Below, one piece after another: positions 29,105 to 37,939 of a stretch of DNA of 64,000 bases. Source of the DNA: Pseudovibrio exalbescens. GTDB taxonomy: Bacteria > Pseudomonadota > Alphaproteobacteria > Rhizobiales > Stappiaceae. Where the stretch lies: positions 620,001-684,000 of the forward strand of contig NZ_JAQZAJ010000001.1 in assembly GCF_028737195.1 (NCBI RefSeq), in the 5' to 3' direction. Numbering within the stretch: position 1 is the first letter of the stretch; every line of letters begins with the position of its first letter. The translations under genes were made by a program, and so were the position numbers. A model generated the notes under the pieces. That model had not been told where the DNA came from. It saw only the letters and a list, made by a program, of their open reading frames with translations, and made no database searches.

Positions 29105-31198
29105 TCAGAGTTTTTCGATGGCGATGCGGGTATCGTGGAAGGCCATGCCACCAAACGGCGCGACCTGATCGGCTCCGGTCAAGGTGTTGATGCCGTTCCC
29201 ATTGATGAAGCTCTTGTTGGGCCACAAGCCTTCGGAGACAACGGTGCCTTTTCGCACCCGCTCGCCGATTTCCGCGTGGAGGTGAACTTCGCCCCGAGCG
29301 TTCTTGAGCGCAATCACGTCGCCATCGGCAACGCCCAGCGCGGCGGCATCATCTGCATGCAACATAGCTACGGGTTGCCCTTCTTTCTTCAACGAAGACT
29401 CGGTTTCGTTGAAGCTTGAGTTGAGGAAGGAACGCGCCGGAGCTGTAACAAGGCGGTACGGCTCGCTGTCCGTGGCCTTTTCCGGGGTTTCCCAATAGTC
29501 CGGCAGGCTTGGAAGCTGTTGCCATGGGCCCATTGGCCCTACATTGGGCGCAGGAACGTTGACCCAATCCGGCTTGAAGCGGAATTTTCCGTCCGGATAG
29601 CCAAAGCCATTCAGGTAGTGGCTTTCTGCAAATCCGGGCTGGCAATCAATCCAGCGCTCCCTTTCGAGGCGCTCCAGCCCACCATATCCAGATGCATGCA
29701 GCATCCAATCTACGTGCTCACGTGCTGTCCAGGAATGGGCGTCCAGCGGGGCCCCCTCCAACCGATGGATCAGCTCATTGAGGAGATAAAGGTTCTCCCG
29801 CGCTTCACCCGGCGCTTCGATGATTTTTGGCCCAAACAGAATGCTCTGCTGCCCCCCTGCCTTGTAGATGTCGTCATGCTCCAGAAACTGGGTAGCCGGT
29901 AGCACGATATCGGCCATCTCGGCGGTCTCTGTCATGAATTGCTCATGCACAACGGTGAAGAGGTCTTCACGGGCGAACCCCTTCTTCACCAGCTCCTGCT
30001 CCGGCGCTACCGACATGGGGTTGGTGTTTTGAATGATCATGGCGGTGACGGGCGGACCACCCAGCAGCGCCTCTTCATCTCCATTCAGGATCCGGCCCAC
30101 CTGCCCCATATCGAGCTGGCGGATAGTGGGGTCTTTCAACTCATGACCTTCGATCTTCGAGTTGTTCAGCTTGAAGATGCCGCCATTGTTGTGGAACGCG
30201 CCGCCGCCTTCGTATTGGTAGTGTCCCCCCACAACGGCGATACAGGACGCGGCATGCATGGAGACAACGCCGTTTCGGGATCGGGTAAAGCCGTAGCCAA
30301 GGCGGAAGAAGGTGCGCTGCGTGGTGCCAATGAGGTTGGCGAAGTCCTCGATCTCTTTAACGCTCAGGCCGGTGATCTTTGCCGCCCATTCGGGGCCACG
30401 GGACTGAAGGTGCGCTTCCAGCTCTTCCGGCACATCTGCGAATTTCGCCATGTAGTCCCGGTCGGCATGGCCATCACGGAACAGGACATGCATGACCGCG
30501 CAGGCCAGCGCTGCATCCGTGCCCGGTTTGATGATCAGGCCCATATCGGCCTGTTTCATGGTTTCCGTGCGGTAGACATCGACCACGGCGATCTTGGCAC
30601 CACGGGTCTTGCGCGCCTTGATGGCATGGGTCATGACGTTGACCTGCGTTGCCACCGCGTTGGTGCCCCAGATGACAACAAAGTCGGAGACCGCCATCTC
30701 GCGCGGGTCCGGCCCGGTCAGGCTTCCGGTTCCGGCGATGTATCCGGTCCACGCCATGTTGGTGCAAAACGTACCGTACATGCCCGAATAGCCCTTGGCA
30801 TGACGCAACCGGTTGATGCTGTCGCGCTGAACCAACCCCATGGTGCCTGCATAATAGTAGGGCCAAACCGTTTGCGGGCCATGCTTTTCTTCAGCTGCAC
30901 GGAATTTCGCGGTGATCTCATCAAGCGCCTCATCCCATGAGATACGCTCGAACTGGCCACTGCCTTTGGGCCCCGTGCGCCGAAGCGGATAAAGCAGCCG
31001 ATCCGGATGGTGAATACGCTCCGAATAGCGCGCCACCTTGGCGCAGATGACACCGGCCGTATAGGTGTTGTCCTTGGCACCGAACAGGCGCTTGACGCGG
31101 CCTTCCGGGCTGAGCTCAACCTCTACAGCACAGGTAGATGGGCAATCATGCGGACACGCAGAAAACTTGCGTGGTGGCTTAACGGCTTTGTTCATCAA
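29105..31198 (-). CDS. Molybdopterin-dependent oxidoreductase with one [4Fe-4S] cluster
   Basis: Cytoplasmic enzyme of the DMSO reductase / formate dehydrogenase superfamily; substrate unknown. The 697-aa protein starts with a cluster motif C-x3-C-x3-C-x28-C (Cys15, 19, 23, 52: ACPHDCPSTCAV and VICAK), continues with the molybdopterin domain (GTFCTNMAWTGYIAGTG; VIWGTNAVATQ; IIQNTNPMSVAPEQ; FMTETAEMADIVLPATQFLEHDD) and ends with the dinucleotide-binding domain (RLVTAPARSFLNSSF; ADGDVIALKN; GTVVSEGLWP). No Tat signal is present. There is no electron-transfer subunit, chaperone or cofactor gene beside it, so it is an orphan catalytic subunit, common for this family in marine alphaproteobacteria. 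ATG 31198 is followed by a second ATG codon. Confidence 0.9.
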   Translation of the reverse strand: MMNKAVKPPRKFSACPHDCPSTCAVEVELSPEGRVKRLFGAKDNTYTAGVICAKVARYSERIHHPDRLLYPLRRTGPKGSGQFERISWDEALDEITAKFRAAEEKHGPQTVWPYYYAGTMGLVQRDSINRLRHAKGYSGMYGTFCTNMAWTGYIAGTGSLTGPDPREMAVSDFVVIWGTNAVATQVNVMTHAIKARKTRGAKIAVVDVYRTETMKQADMGLIIKPGTDAALACAVMHVLFRDGHADRDYMAKFADVPEELEAHLQSRGPEWAAKITGLSVKEIEDFANLIGTTQRTFFRLGYGFTRSRNGVVSMHAASCIAVVGGHYQYEGGGAFHNNGGIFKLNNSKIEGHELKDPTIRQLDMGQVGRILNGDEEALLGGPPVTAMIIQNTNPMSVAPEQELVKKGFAREDLFTVVHEQFMTETAEMADIVLPATQFLEHDDIYKAGGQQSILFGPKIIEAPGEARENLYLLNELIHRLEGAPLDAHSWTAREHVDWMLHASGYGGLERLERERWIDCQPGFAESHYLNGFGYPDGKFRFKPDWVNVPAPNVGPMGPWQQLPSLPDYWETPEKATDSEPYRLVTAPARSFLNSSFNETESSLKKEGQPVAMLHADDAAALGVADGDVIALKNARGEVHLHAEIGERVRKGTVVSEGLWPNKSFINGNGINTLTGADQVAPFGGMAFHDTRIAIEKL

Positions 31199-31376
31199 AC
31201 GCTACTTGTATCTATTTTTCCCGATATGTTGGCGACTTTAGTCAAGGAGCAGCGCTCGCACAACACCATAGGCTGCTGCAATTTGAAGAAGTTCCAAAGC
31301 AACACGCCGATGACGCCGGTTTGATCGGCCTCCCCGGCCAGGGGCCGTTCACGACCTGCATCTGGCTCGTCAGAAA

Positions 31377-31397
31377 ACCGGCGCATAGAGCGCCGGT
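31377..31397. repeat. Perfect 8-bp inverted repeat in divergent promoter region
   Basis: ACCGGCGC (31377-31384) and GCGCCGGT (31390-31397) flank ATAGA. No T-tract follows. It sits between the molybdopterin enzyme and the LysE gene, where an operator or a transcript hairpin is possible. Confidence 0.35.
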
Positions 31398-31494
31398 CAT
31401 CCTCTATGTTACAGGGCCACACGATTTGTGATTTGCCAAGCCGGCTTTCAAACGTTCAATACACGTGTGTTTTGGTTACTGGCCAGAGGATCAT

Positions 31495-32142
31495 ATGGAC
31501 TTCATTCCCAATCCAGCAACGCTCGCGGCCTTTTCTCTGGCGGGCATTCTTTTGGCTCTGACACCTGGGCCGGACATGATGCTGTTTCTCAGCAAGACGC
31601 TGACACAGAACAAGCGCGCGGGCATTGCCGCCATCTTGGGCGCGTCGTCAGGTGTTGTGGTTCACTCACTGGCCGCAGCCCTAGGACTGTCAGCGCTGAT
31701 GGCCGCTTCGGCTACTGCGTTTACGGTGCTGAAGTACATTGGCGCTGCGTATCTGGTCTATCTGGCAGTGGCGGCAGTGCGCAGTGGAACCGGTCTTTCG
31801 CTGGACCGCTCTGCACGGCCACCTGAGCCTTTGATGAAGACCTACCTTCAGGGGCTCACCATCAACCTGCTGAACCCGAAGATCATCCTGTTCTTCGTGA
31901 CGTTCCTGCCCCAGTTCATTTCCGTTGGAGACCCCAACGCGACAGGAAAGCTCCTGTTTCTGGGCCTCTATTTCCTGTGTCTTGGGTTGCCCTGTTGTCT
32001 TTTGATGGTTCTTTGTGCCGACCGCATTGCCAAGCGTCTGAAATCTTCCCCCAAGGCCATGCGGGTGTTTGACTGGGCCTTTGCCGGGCTTATGGGCGGC
32101 TTTGCCCTGAAGCTGCTCACGGCGCGGGCTATTGCGAGCTGA
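31495..32142 (+). CDS. LysE/RhtB-family exporter
   Basis: Inner-membrane amino-acid or metabolite exporter. The 215-aa protein has six predicted helices and the family N-terminus LALTPGPDMM, followed by GASSGVVVHSLAAALGLSAL and the TINLLNPKIILFFVTFLPQF loop-helix that is typical of RhtB proteins. ATG 31495 is chosen because AGAGGA lies just upstream; a GTG at 31465 would add ten hydrophilic residues. The substrate (homoserine, threonine, lysine or another) cannot be deduced and no LysR/LrpA-type regulator is next to it. Confidence 0.88.
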   Translation: MDFIPNPATLAAFSLAGILLALTPGPDMMLFLSKTLTQNKRAGIAAILGASSGVVVHSLAAALGLSALMAASATAFTVLKYIGAAYLVYLAVAAVRSGTGLSLDRSARPPEPLMKTYLQGLTINLLNPKIILFFVTFLPQFISVGDPNATGKLLFLGLYFLCLGLPCCLLMVLCADRIAKRLKSSPKAMRVFDWAFAGLMGGFALKLLTARAIAS

Positions 32143-32171
32143 CGGCCTGCGGGCTTGTCATCCACCTTACC

Positions 32172-32206
32172 CAAAGAAAAAGGAGCTGACAGTGCTGCCA
32201 GCTCCT
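32172..32206 (-). terminator. Intrinsic terminator of ndk
   Basis: AGGAGCTG (32181-32188) pairs with CAGCTCCT (32199-32206). On the minus strand TTTTTCTTT follows the stem; on the plus side a weaker T-rich run follows, so it may also serve lysE. Confidence 0.82.
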
Positions 32207-32238
32207 CGCATTTTCGTTTCCGCCAGAGCGGAGGCTGA

Positions 32239-32661
32239 TTAGCCTACGATTTCGGTCTCGGAGAACCAGTATGCGATTTCTTCAGCTGCTGTTTCTGGAG
32301 CGTCAGAACCGTGTACGGAGTTTTCACCCAGAGACAGGGCAAATTCCTTGCGGATGGTGCCTTCGGCTGCTTCTGCCGGATTGGTTGCGCCCATGACTTC
32401 GCGGTTCTTCGCGATTGCGTTTTCGCCTTCCAGAACCTGAACGATGGTTGGGCCGGAGGACATGAACTCGGTCAGTTCGCCAAAGAACGGACGCTCTTTA
32501 TGTACAGCGTAGAAGCCTTCTGCCTGCTTCAGGGACATCCATACGCGCTTGGACGCAACAACGCGCAGACCAGCTTCTTCAAGCTTGGCGGTGATTGCAC
32601 CGGTCAGATTGCGCTTGGTTGCATCTGGCTTGATCATGGAAAAAGTACGTTCGATGGCCAT
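32239..32661 (-). CDS. ndk: Nucleoside-diphosphate kinase
   Basis: Balances nucleoside triphosphates by phosphoryl transfer through a phospho-His intermediate. The 140-aa length is standard; the active-site His is His117 in [10 protein letters not shown], and the N-terminal [16 protein letters not shown] and RPFFGEL segments are family hallmarks. ATG 32661 has AGGA five bases upstream. It is transcribed alone and ends at its own terminator. The 355 bases upstream contain inverted repeats described separately. Confidence 0.97.
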   Translation of the reverse strand: MAIERTFSMIKPDATKRNLTGAITAKLEEAGLRVVASKRVWMSLKQAEGFYAVHKERPFFGELTEFMSSGPTIVQVLEGENAIAKNREVMGATNPAEAAEGTIRKEFALSLGENSVHGSDAPETAAEEIAYWFSETEIVG

Positions 32662-33016
32662 TTTATCCTGCCTGTAGGTTTAGCTGATAACTGAGGACAG
32701 CTCTTGTGCAGCTATGCTCCCCGCAAAGAGCCTTTGCTGGAAATATTTTTCCAGTACTCGGGGCGGATATAGCGACAACCTACGTGTTTTTGCAAGTGCC
32801 GAGGCACGTAGAATCCCGAGATATGATTGCGCTGCAACGAAAAACCCTAGGAAACGCTCGGGCAGCAACAACTTAAGTATTCCCGCCAAGATCCGTAGCG
32901 TCCTTTAAATTTTTATAATGCGAATACCACAGGGCCTCAGATTTGATTCCGGTCAATTCGCGAGAGCCGTTTTCCGGTGATGATAAGTTAACCCGCACAC
33001 TGAAAGGATTTGCAGA
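32662..33016. other. 355-bp divergent intergenic region with nested inverted repeats
   Basis: Should hold the promoters of ndk (minus) and dinB (plus). It contains CTGGAAA/TTTCCAG (32737-32743 and 32748-32754) and a nested structure at 32757-32820: outer CTCGGG/CCCGAG and inner CTACGTG (32780-32786) / CACGTAG (32805-32811). No ORF with a ribosome binding site is seen. A structured RNA is possible but no T-tract marks an end. Confidence 0.35.
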
Positions 33017-33550
33017 ATGAAAGCTGCCTTTGTCATGTTCGCCGCTTATAACCAGTGGGCGAACAACCTTCTCCTGGAAGAATGTGCCCAGCTTGATGAA
33101 GCGGACTATCACCGTGATCTGGGAGTTTACTTCAACTCGATCCACGGCACGCTTGACCACCAGCTTGTTGCAGACCGTTTGTGGCTTTATCGCTTTACCG
33201 GCGAAGGGGAAGCCTATGACAGTCTGGACGACACGCTGACCGGTGGCTTTGCGGACCTGCGCGAAAAGCGCAAGCTCATGGATGAGCGCATCATCTCGGT
33301 CATCGACCGGATGCAGGAGCGCGACTTCATGCGCACGCTGATCTATCGCACCGTGCGCAAGCCTCTTGTGATGCAGCAGCCCCTGGGGGCGGCGCTGTTC
33401 CACTTCTTCAACCATCAGACCCACCACCGCGGCCAGGTTCACGGCATGCTGACCCAGCTGGGCCGCACGCCCGAGGCGGTGGACATGATCTACTTCCAGC
33501 GCGAAACCGGCCTTGGCATGGCGCGCGAGGAGGACATGGTGCGCCCTTGA
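33017..33550 (+). CDS. DinB-family four-helix metalloprotein
   Basis: Member of the DinB/YfiT superfamily, which includes thiol-dependent S-transferases; the natural reaction is unknown. The 177-aa all-helical protein has the metal-binding triad layout: His48 in SIHGTLDHQLVADRLW, and the HxxxH pair His133/His137 in NHQTHHRGQVHGML, which is the most diagnostic stretch. ATG 33017 has AAAGGA eight bases upstream. The C-terminal ~20 residues are polar. Its transcript ends at an intrinsic terminator just before the repeat array. Confidence 0.85.
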   Translation: MKAAFVMFAAYNQWANNLLLEECAQLDEADYHRDLGVYFNSIHGTLDHQLVADRLWLYRFTGEGEAYDSLDDTLTGGFADLREKRKLMDERIISVIDRMQERDFMRTLIYRTVRKPLVMQQPLGAALFHFFNHQTHHRGQVHGMLTQLGRTPEAVDMIYFQRETGLGMAREEDMVRP

Positions 33551-33588
33551 GCGGCCCGCCATTCTTTAAAAACCTGACCTGACCTTCC

Positions 33589-33618
33589 AAAACCCTGCCC
33601 GCCTTGGCAGGGTTTTTC
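33589..33618 (+). terminator. Intrinsic terminator of dinB
   Basis: AAAACCCTGCC (33589-33599) pairs with GGCAGGGTTTT (33606-33616), followed by T residues. Confidence 0.88.
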
Positions 33619-33648
33619 TTGTTTTAAAAGGAACAGTGCCGGCCAAAG

Positions 33649-35136
33649 TGCGGGATGACGATTGGCGTGTGTGGTGCGCAAAGAACACAACACTGTCATC
33701 CCGGACAAGCGCAGCGCAGATCCGGGATCCAGCGCAAAGAGCGGGAGTACTTGCGAACTCAGAATCCAGGCACCGGTCGTCTGTACTTGGGGGGCCGCCC
33801 GGCTGGATCCCGCATCAAGTGCGGGATGACGGCGGGTGTGTGTGGTGCGCCAAGAACACAACACTGTCATCCCGGACAAGGCGAACGCATGTGAGACGCA
33901 GATCCGGGATCCAGCGCAAGGAGCGTAAGCACCTGCGAACTCAGAACCCAGGCACCGGTCGCCTGTACTTGGGGTGATCGCCCGGCTGGATCCCGCATCA
34001 AGTGCGGGATGACGGTGAGTGTGTGTGGTGCGCCAAGAAAACAACACTGTCATCCCGGACAAGCGCAGCGCGGATCCGGGATCCAGCGCAAGGAGCGTGA
34101 GCATTTGCGAACTCAGAACCTCAAGCACCGATCGCCTTCACTTGGGGTGAGCGCCCGGCTGGATCCCGCATCAAGTGCGGGAAGACGGTGGGGGTGAGCG
34201 GTGCGCCAAGAAAACAACACTGTCATCCCGGACAAGCGCAGCGCAGATCCGGGATCCAGCGAAGAAAGCGTGAGCACTTGCGAGCCCAGAACCCATGCAC
34301 CGGTCGCCTGTACTTGGGGTGAGCGCCCGGCTGGATCCCGCATCAAGTGCGGGATGACGGCGGGGTGTGTGGTGCGCCAAGAAAACAACACTGTCATCCC
34401 GGACAAGCGCAGCGCGGATCCGGGATCCAGCGCAAGGCGCGTGAGCACTTGCGAGCGCAGAACCCAAGCACCGGTCGCCTGTACTTGGGGTGAGCGTCCT
34501 TCTGGATCCCGCATCAAGTGCGGGATGACGGTGGGGTGTGTGGTGAGGTTCACAAAGCGTGGGGTGTCATGGGCCCGGGGTGTCATGGGTGCGCGGGGTT
34601 CGTTGGCGTTGCTGCGAGGAGAGTGAAAGCCTCTCCTGCCCTCGACCTACTCCAGCGTCATCCCGGACAAGCGCAGCGCAGATCCGGGATCCAGCGCAAG
34701 GAGCGTGAGCACTTGCGAACTCAGAACCCAAGTACGGGTCGCCTGTACTTGGGGTGAGCGCCCGGCTGGATCCCGCATCAAGTGCGGGATGACGGTGGGT
34801 GTGTGTGGTGCGCCAAGAACACAACACTGTCATCCCGGACAAGCGCAGCGCGGATCCGGGATCCAGCGCAAGGAGCGTGAGCACTTGCGAACTCAGAACC
34901 CAAGTACCGGTCGCCTGTACTTGGGGTGAGCGTCCTTCTGGATCCCGCATCAAGTGCGGGATGACTGTGGGGTGTGTGGTGCGCCAAGAACACAACACTG
35001 TCATCCCGGACAAGCACAGCGCGGATCCGGGATCCAGTGCAAAGAGCGTGAGCACTTGCGAGCGCAGAACCCAGTCACCGATCGCCTTCACTTGGGGTGA
35101 GCGCCCTGCTGGATCCCGCATCAAGTGCGGGATGAC
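33649..35136. repeat. Array of eight direct copies of a ~137-bp palindromic intergenic element, plus a half copy
   Basis: Full units lie at 33695-33830, 33866-34013, 34049-34186, 34222-34358, 34393-34529, 34657-34793, 34829-34965 and 35000-35136; a right-end fragment sits at 33649-33659. Each unit begins GTCATCCCGGACAAGCGCAG and ends TCAAGTGCGGGATGAC. The left end is a hairpin with ATCCCGGA/TCCGGGAT arms, the right end a hairpin with ATCCCGCA/TGCGGGAT arms, and the two ends are themselves inverted repeats (GTCATCCCG against CGGGATGAC). The core carries a third stem, perfect in the seventh unit (CCCAAGTAC with GTACTTGGG). Spacers of about 35 bp are also conserved, giving a ~172-bp period. Unit 2 has a ~12-bp insertion. 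Similar ATCCCG palindromes are widespread in alphaproteobacteria. Long ORFs through the array are artefacts. Confidence 0.92.
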
Positions 35137-35184
35137 GGCGGGAGTGCGTGGTGGGAGTGCGTGGTGAGCGCGGTGGTGAGTGCG

Positions 35185-35236
35185 GTGGGCGTGTGTGGTG
35201 GGCGTGTGTGGTGGGCGTGTGTGGTGGGCGTGTGTG
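35185..35236. repeat. Minisatellite, four tandem copies of a 13-bp unit
   Basis: GTGGGCGTGTGTG occurs four times without interruption (35185-35197, 35198-35210, 35211-35223, 35224-35236) and is flanked by degenerate GTGGTGAG-like variants from about 35137 to 35265. It lies between the palindrome array and the ABC-F start codon. Confidence 0.93.
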
Positions 35237-35356
35237 GTGAGTGCAGTGGGGTGAGAGGTGTAGCGGGCAACAGGGTGGTTCTTGTGGCGGTGAAAATCTG
35301 AGCTGCGTGGATTTATACCCTTGTGTTTGCAAAAGAACGGCGGCAAACAGACCGGC

Positions 35357-37243
35357 ATGTTACAGATTTCGAACCTTACATACCGCATTGCCGGCCGGCT
35401 GTTGATTGACAACGCCAGTGTGACCATTCCTTCGGGCGCAAAGACAGGCCTTGTGGGCCGCAACGGCGTGGGCAAGTCGACCTTGTTCAAGCTTTTGTGC
35501 GGTGAGATTTCCTCTGAAAGCGGTGATGTGCAGATGCCGCGCAAGGCGCGCATTGGCCAGGTGGCGCAGGAAGCGCCGGGCACGCAGGACACGCTTTTGG
35601 AAGTGGTGCTGGCTGCTGATACGGAACGCACCGCGCTTCTGTCGGAAGCGGAAACAGCGACAGACCCGCATCGCATCGCGGAAATTCACACCCGCCTTGC
35701 CGACATTGATAGCCATAGTGCGGAAGCACGCGCCTCGGCCATTTTGCACGGCTTGGGCTTCAGCTTTGAAGAGCAGCAACAGCCCTGCGCCAACTTTTCT
35801 GGCGGGTGGCGGATGCGTGTGGCGCTGGCAGCGCTGCTGTTTTCTCAGCCTGATCTCTTGCTGCTGGACGAGCCGACCAACTATCTCGACCTTGAAGGGA
35901 CGCTGTGGCTTGAAACCTACATTGCCCGCTATCCCTACCAAGTGGTGCTGATCAGCCACGACCGCGACCTGCTCAACAAGGCCGTGGACAGCATCGTCCA
36001 TATGGATCAAGGCAAGCTGACCTTCTATCGCGGCGGCTATGACAGCTTTGACCGCCAGCGCCGCGAGACCATCATCTTGCAGAAAAAAGCGCAGGAGAAG
36101 CAGGAGAAGGAACGCAAGCACATTCAAAGCTTCGTGGACCGGTTCCGCTACAAGGCTTCCAAAGCCCGTCAGGCACAGTCGCGGCTGAAGATGCTGGAAA
36201 AGATGCAGCCCATCTCCGTGCTGGATGAAAGCTCGGGCCTGCCGATCCGCATTCCAAAGCCAGATACGCAGCTCTCGCCGCCAATCATCAAGCTGGAAAG
36301 CGCCTCGGTTGGGTATGACGACAAGACCGTGCTGTCACGCCTGAACCTGAATATCGACCATGATGATCGGATCGCGCTGTTAGGGGCCAACGGCAACGGC
36401 AAGTCCACCTTCGCCAAGCTGATTGCCGGACGTCTGGCGCTGCAAGGCGGTGACATGGTGCAAAGCGCCAAGCTGAGCACAGCCTTCTTTGCCCAGCACC
36501 AGCTCGACGACTTGATGCCCAACGAAAACCCCATTGAACATGTGCGCCGCCTGATGCCGGAAGCGCCGGAATCCAAGATCCGCGCCCGTGTTGATGGGTT
36601 TGGCCTGCCAACCGACCGGATGCTGACCCCTGCCAAAGACCTTTCCGGGGGTGAAAAAGCCCGCCTGCTCTTGGGCCTGGCCACCTTTTACGGTCCGAAC
36701 CTTGTAATCCTCGATGAGCCGACCAACCACCTTGACATCGATAGCCGCGAGGCGCTGGTGCACGCCATCAATGATTATGAGGGTGCGGTGATCCTGATCA
36801 GCCACGACAGGCACCTGGTTGAGGCCTGCGCGGACCGCTTGTGGCTGGTGGCTGATGGCACCGTGCGCAACTTCGACGGTGATATGGCCGACTATCGGCG
36901 CTACATTCTGCAAGGCGACGCCGCGCCCGCCAAAGATGACAGCAAGGCGGAAGAGAAAAAAGGCTCTGCCAGCGACCGCCGCCGGGAGGCTGCAGAAAAG
37001 CGTGCTCAGCTTGCACCGCTGAAGAAGAAGATCACGGCTGCGGAAAAGGACATGGAGAAGCTGCAGCAACGGATCGAGAAGCTGGACGGCCTGCTCGCGG
37101 ACCCGGAGATCTACACCAAGGCTCCAGACAAGGCGACGGACTACGCCAAGAAGCGTGCCGATACGGTCAAGCTGCTGGCAGAGACAGAAGAAAACTGGCT
37201 CATGCTGTCAGACGAGTATGAACAAGCAAGCGCTGAAGGGTAA
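35357..37243 (+). CDS. ABC-F family ATPase (YheS/Uup type)
   Basis: Soluble duplicated ATPase of the ABC-F group, which acts on the ribosome in translation or antibiotic protection. The 628-aa protein has two ATP-binding domains joined by the P-site tRNA interaction motif linker (about residues 235-300, KKAQEKQEKERKHIQSFVDR and RYKASKARQAQSRLKMLE). Walker A motifs are GRNGVGKST and GANGNGKST; signatures are NFSGGWRMR and LSGGEKARL; Walker B LLLDEPTNYLD and VILDEPTNHLD. A charged coiled-coil C-terminal tail ends the protein. I chose ATG 35357 (MLQISNLTYRIAGR), the family's usual N-terminus; the codons before it run into the repeat region. Closest in architecture to YheS. The VOC gene follows 68 bases later. 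Confidence 0.92.
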   Translation: MLQISNLTYRIAGRLLIDNASVTIPSGAKTGLVGRNGVGKSTLFKLLCGEISSESGDVQMPRKARIGQVAQEAPGTQDTLLEVVLAADTERTALLSEAETATDPHRIAEIHTRLADIDSHSAEARASAILHGLGFSFEEQQQPCANFSGGWRMRVALAALLFSQPDLLLLDEPTNYLDLEGTLWLETYIARYPYQVVLISHDRDLLNKAVDSIVHMDQGKLTFYRGGYDSFDRQRRETIILQKKAQEKQEKERKHIQSFVDRFRYKASKARQAQSRLKMLEKMQPISVLDESSGLPIRIPKPDTQLSPPIIKLESASVGYDDKTVLSRLNLNIDHDDRIALLGANGNGKSTFAKLIAGRLALQGGDMVQSAKLSTAFFAQHQLDDLMPNENPIEHVRRLMPEAPESKIRARVDGFGLPTDRMLTPAKDLSGGEKARLLLGLATFYGPNLVILDEPTNHLDIDSREALVHAINDYEGAVILISHDRHLVEACADRLWLVADGTVRNFDGDMADYRRYILQGDAAPAKDDSKAEEKKGSASDRRREAAEKRAQLAPLKKKITAAEKDMEKLQQRIEKLDGLLADPEIYTKAPDKATDYAKKRADTVKLLAETEENWLMLSDEYEQASAEG

Positions 37244-37311
37244 CACACCCTTCTCCGCTTGGGCTGGAACGGGCGTGCCTTGGTGCACATGAATGGGAAT
37301 GGGCAACGCAG

Positions 37312-37728
37312 ATGAAGCAAAACATCATGCACATTGCATTGGTGGTCGACGACTACGACGAGGCCCTCGATTTCTATGTGAACAAGCTCCAGTTCGAACT
37401 CATTGAAGACACGTACCAACCGGAACAGGACAAGCGCTGGGTTGTGGTGGCCCCGCCGGGCTCTCACGGCGCGACCTTGCTTCTGGCAAAGGCGTCCAAG
37501 CCAGAACAGCGCCCGTTTGTCGGCAATCAAGCCGGTGGGCGGGTCTTTCTGTTTCTGAGTACGGATGACTTTTGGCGCGATTACGAGCGGATGAAATCCC
37601 TCGGAATCAAGTTCATTCGCGATCCAAAGACGCAGGACTATGGCACTGTTGCCGTCTTTGAGGACCTCTATGGCAACCTATGGGACCTTCTGCAGTTCAG
37701 CCCGGAACACCCGATGGCAACCAGATAG
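37312..37728 (+). CDS. VOC/glyoxalase-superfamily protein
   Basis: Small metal-dependent protein of the vicinal oxygen chelate fold, 138 aa, one beta-alpha-beta3 pair. His7 (MHIALVV) and Glu117 (VAVFEDLYGNLWDLLQF) are at the usual metal positions. Members include glyoxalases, dioxygenases and fosfomycin-type resistance enzymes, and the substrate cannot be inferred. It follows the ABC-F gene on the same strand, possibly in one transcript, but no functional link is visible. ATG 37312 has only a weak ribosome binding site (GGGCAACGCAG). Confidence 0.82.
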   Translation: MKQNIMHIALVVDDYDEALDFYVNKLQFELIEDTYQPEQDKRWVVVAPPGSHGATLLLAKASKPEQRPFVGNQAGGRVFLFLSTDDFWRDYERMKSLGIKFIRDPKTQDYGTVAVFEDLYGNLWDLLQFSPEHPMATR

Positions 37729-37939
37729 GGTCAATGCCTTTTTCGCCATGACGGGCAAATGCGGATCTGATGCTGGAAGCGGCGGCGCGCCGCCCTACCT
37801 TAAACGGGCTTTTACGAATATTTTTCAATTACTTATATAGTTTAAATCATCGTTTGATTCAGCTGCTTCACAGAGTGAGTCAACAGGCTCAGAAACAGAA
37901 TCCAGTCGGTGCCCTTGGGGCAAGGGCTAAGCCTCGCGC

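Noticed and set aside
33649-35136. CRISPR array
   Set aside because: Units are ~137 bp with internal hairpins, spacers are conserved rather than unique, and no cas gene is present.
33490-35676. Long ORFs on both strands through the repeat array (for example 212 and 369 codons on the minus strand, many 60-150 codons on the plus strand)
   Set aside because: All frames stay open because the GC-rich repeat lacks stops. The peptides are repeats of the palindrome itself (ALDAGSS, RIKCGMT type), without ribosome binding sites or domains.
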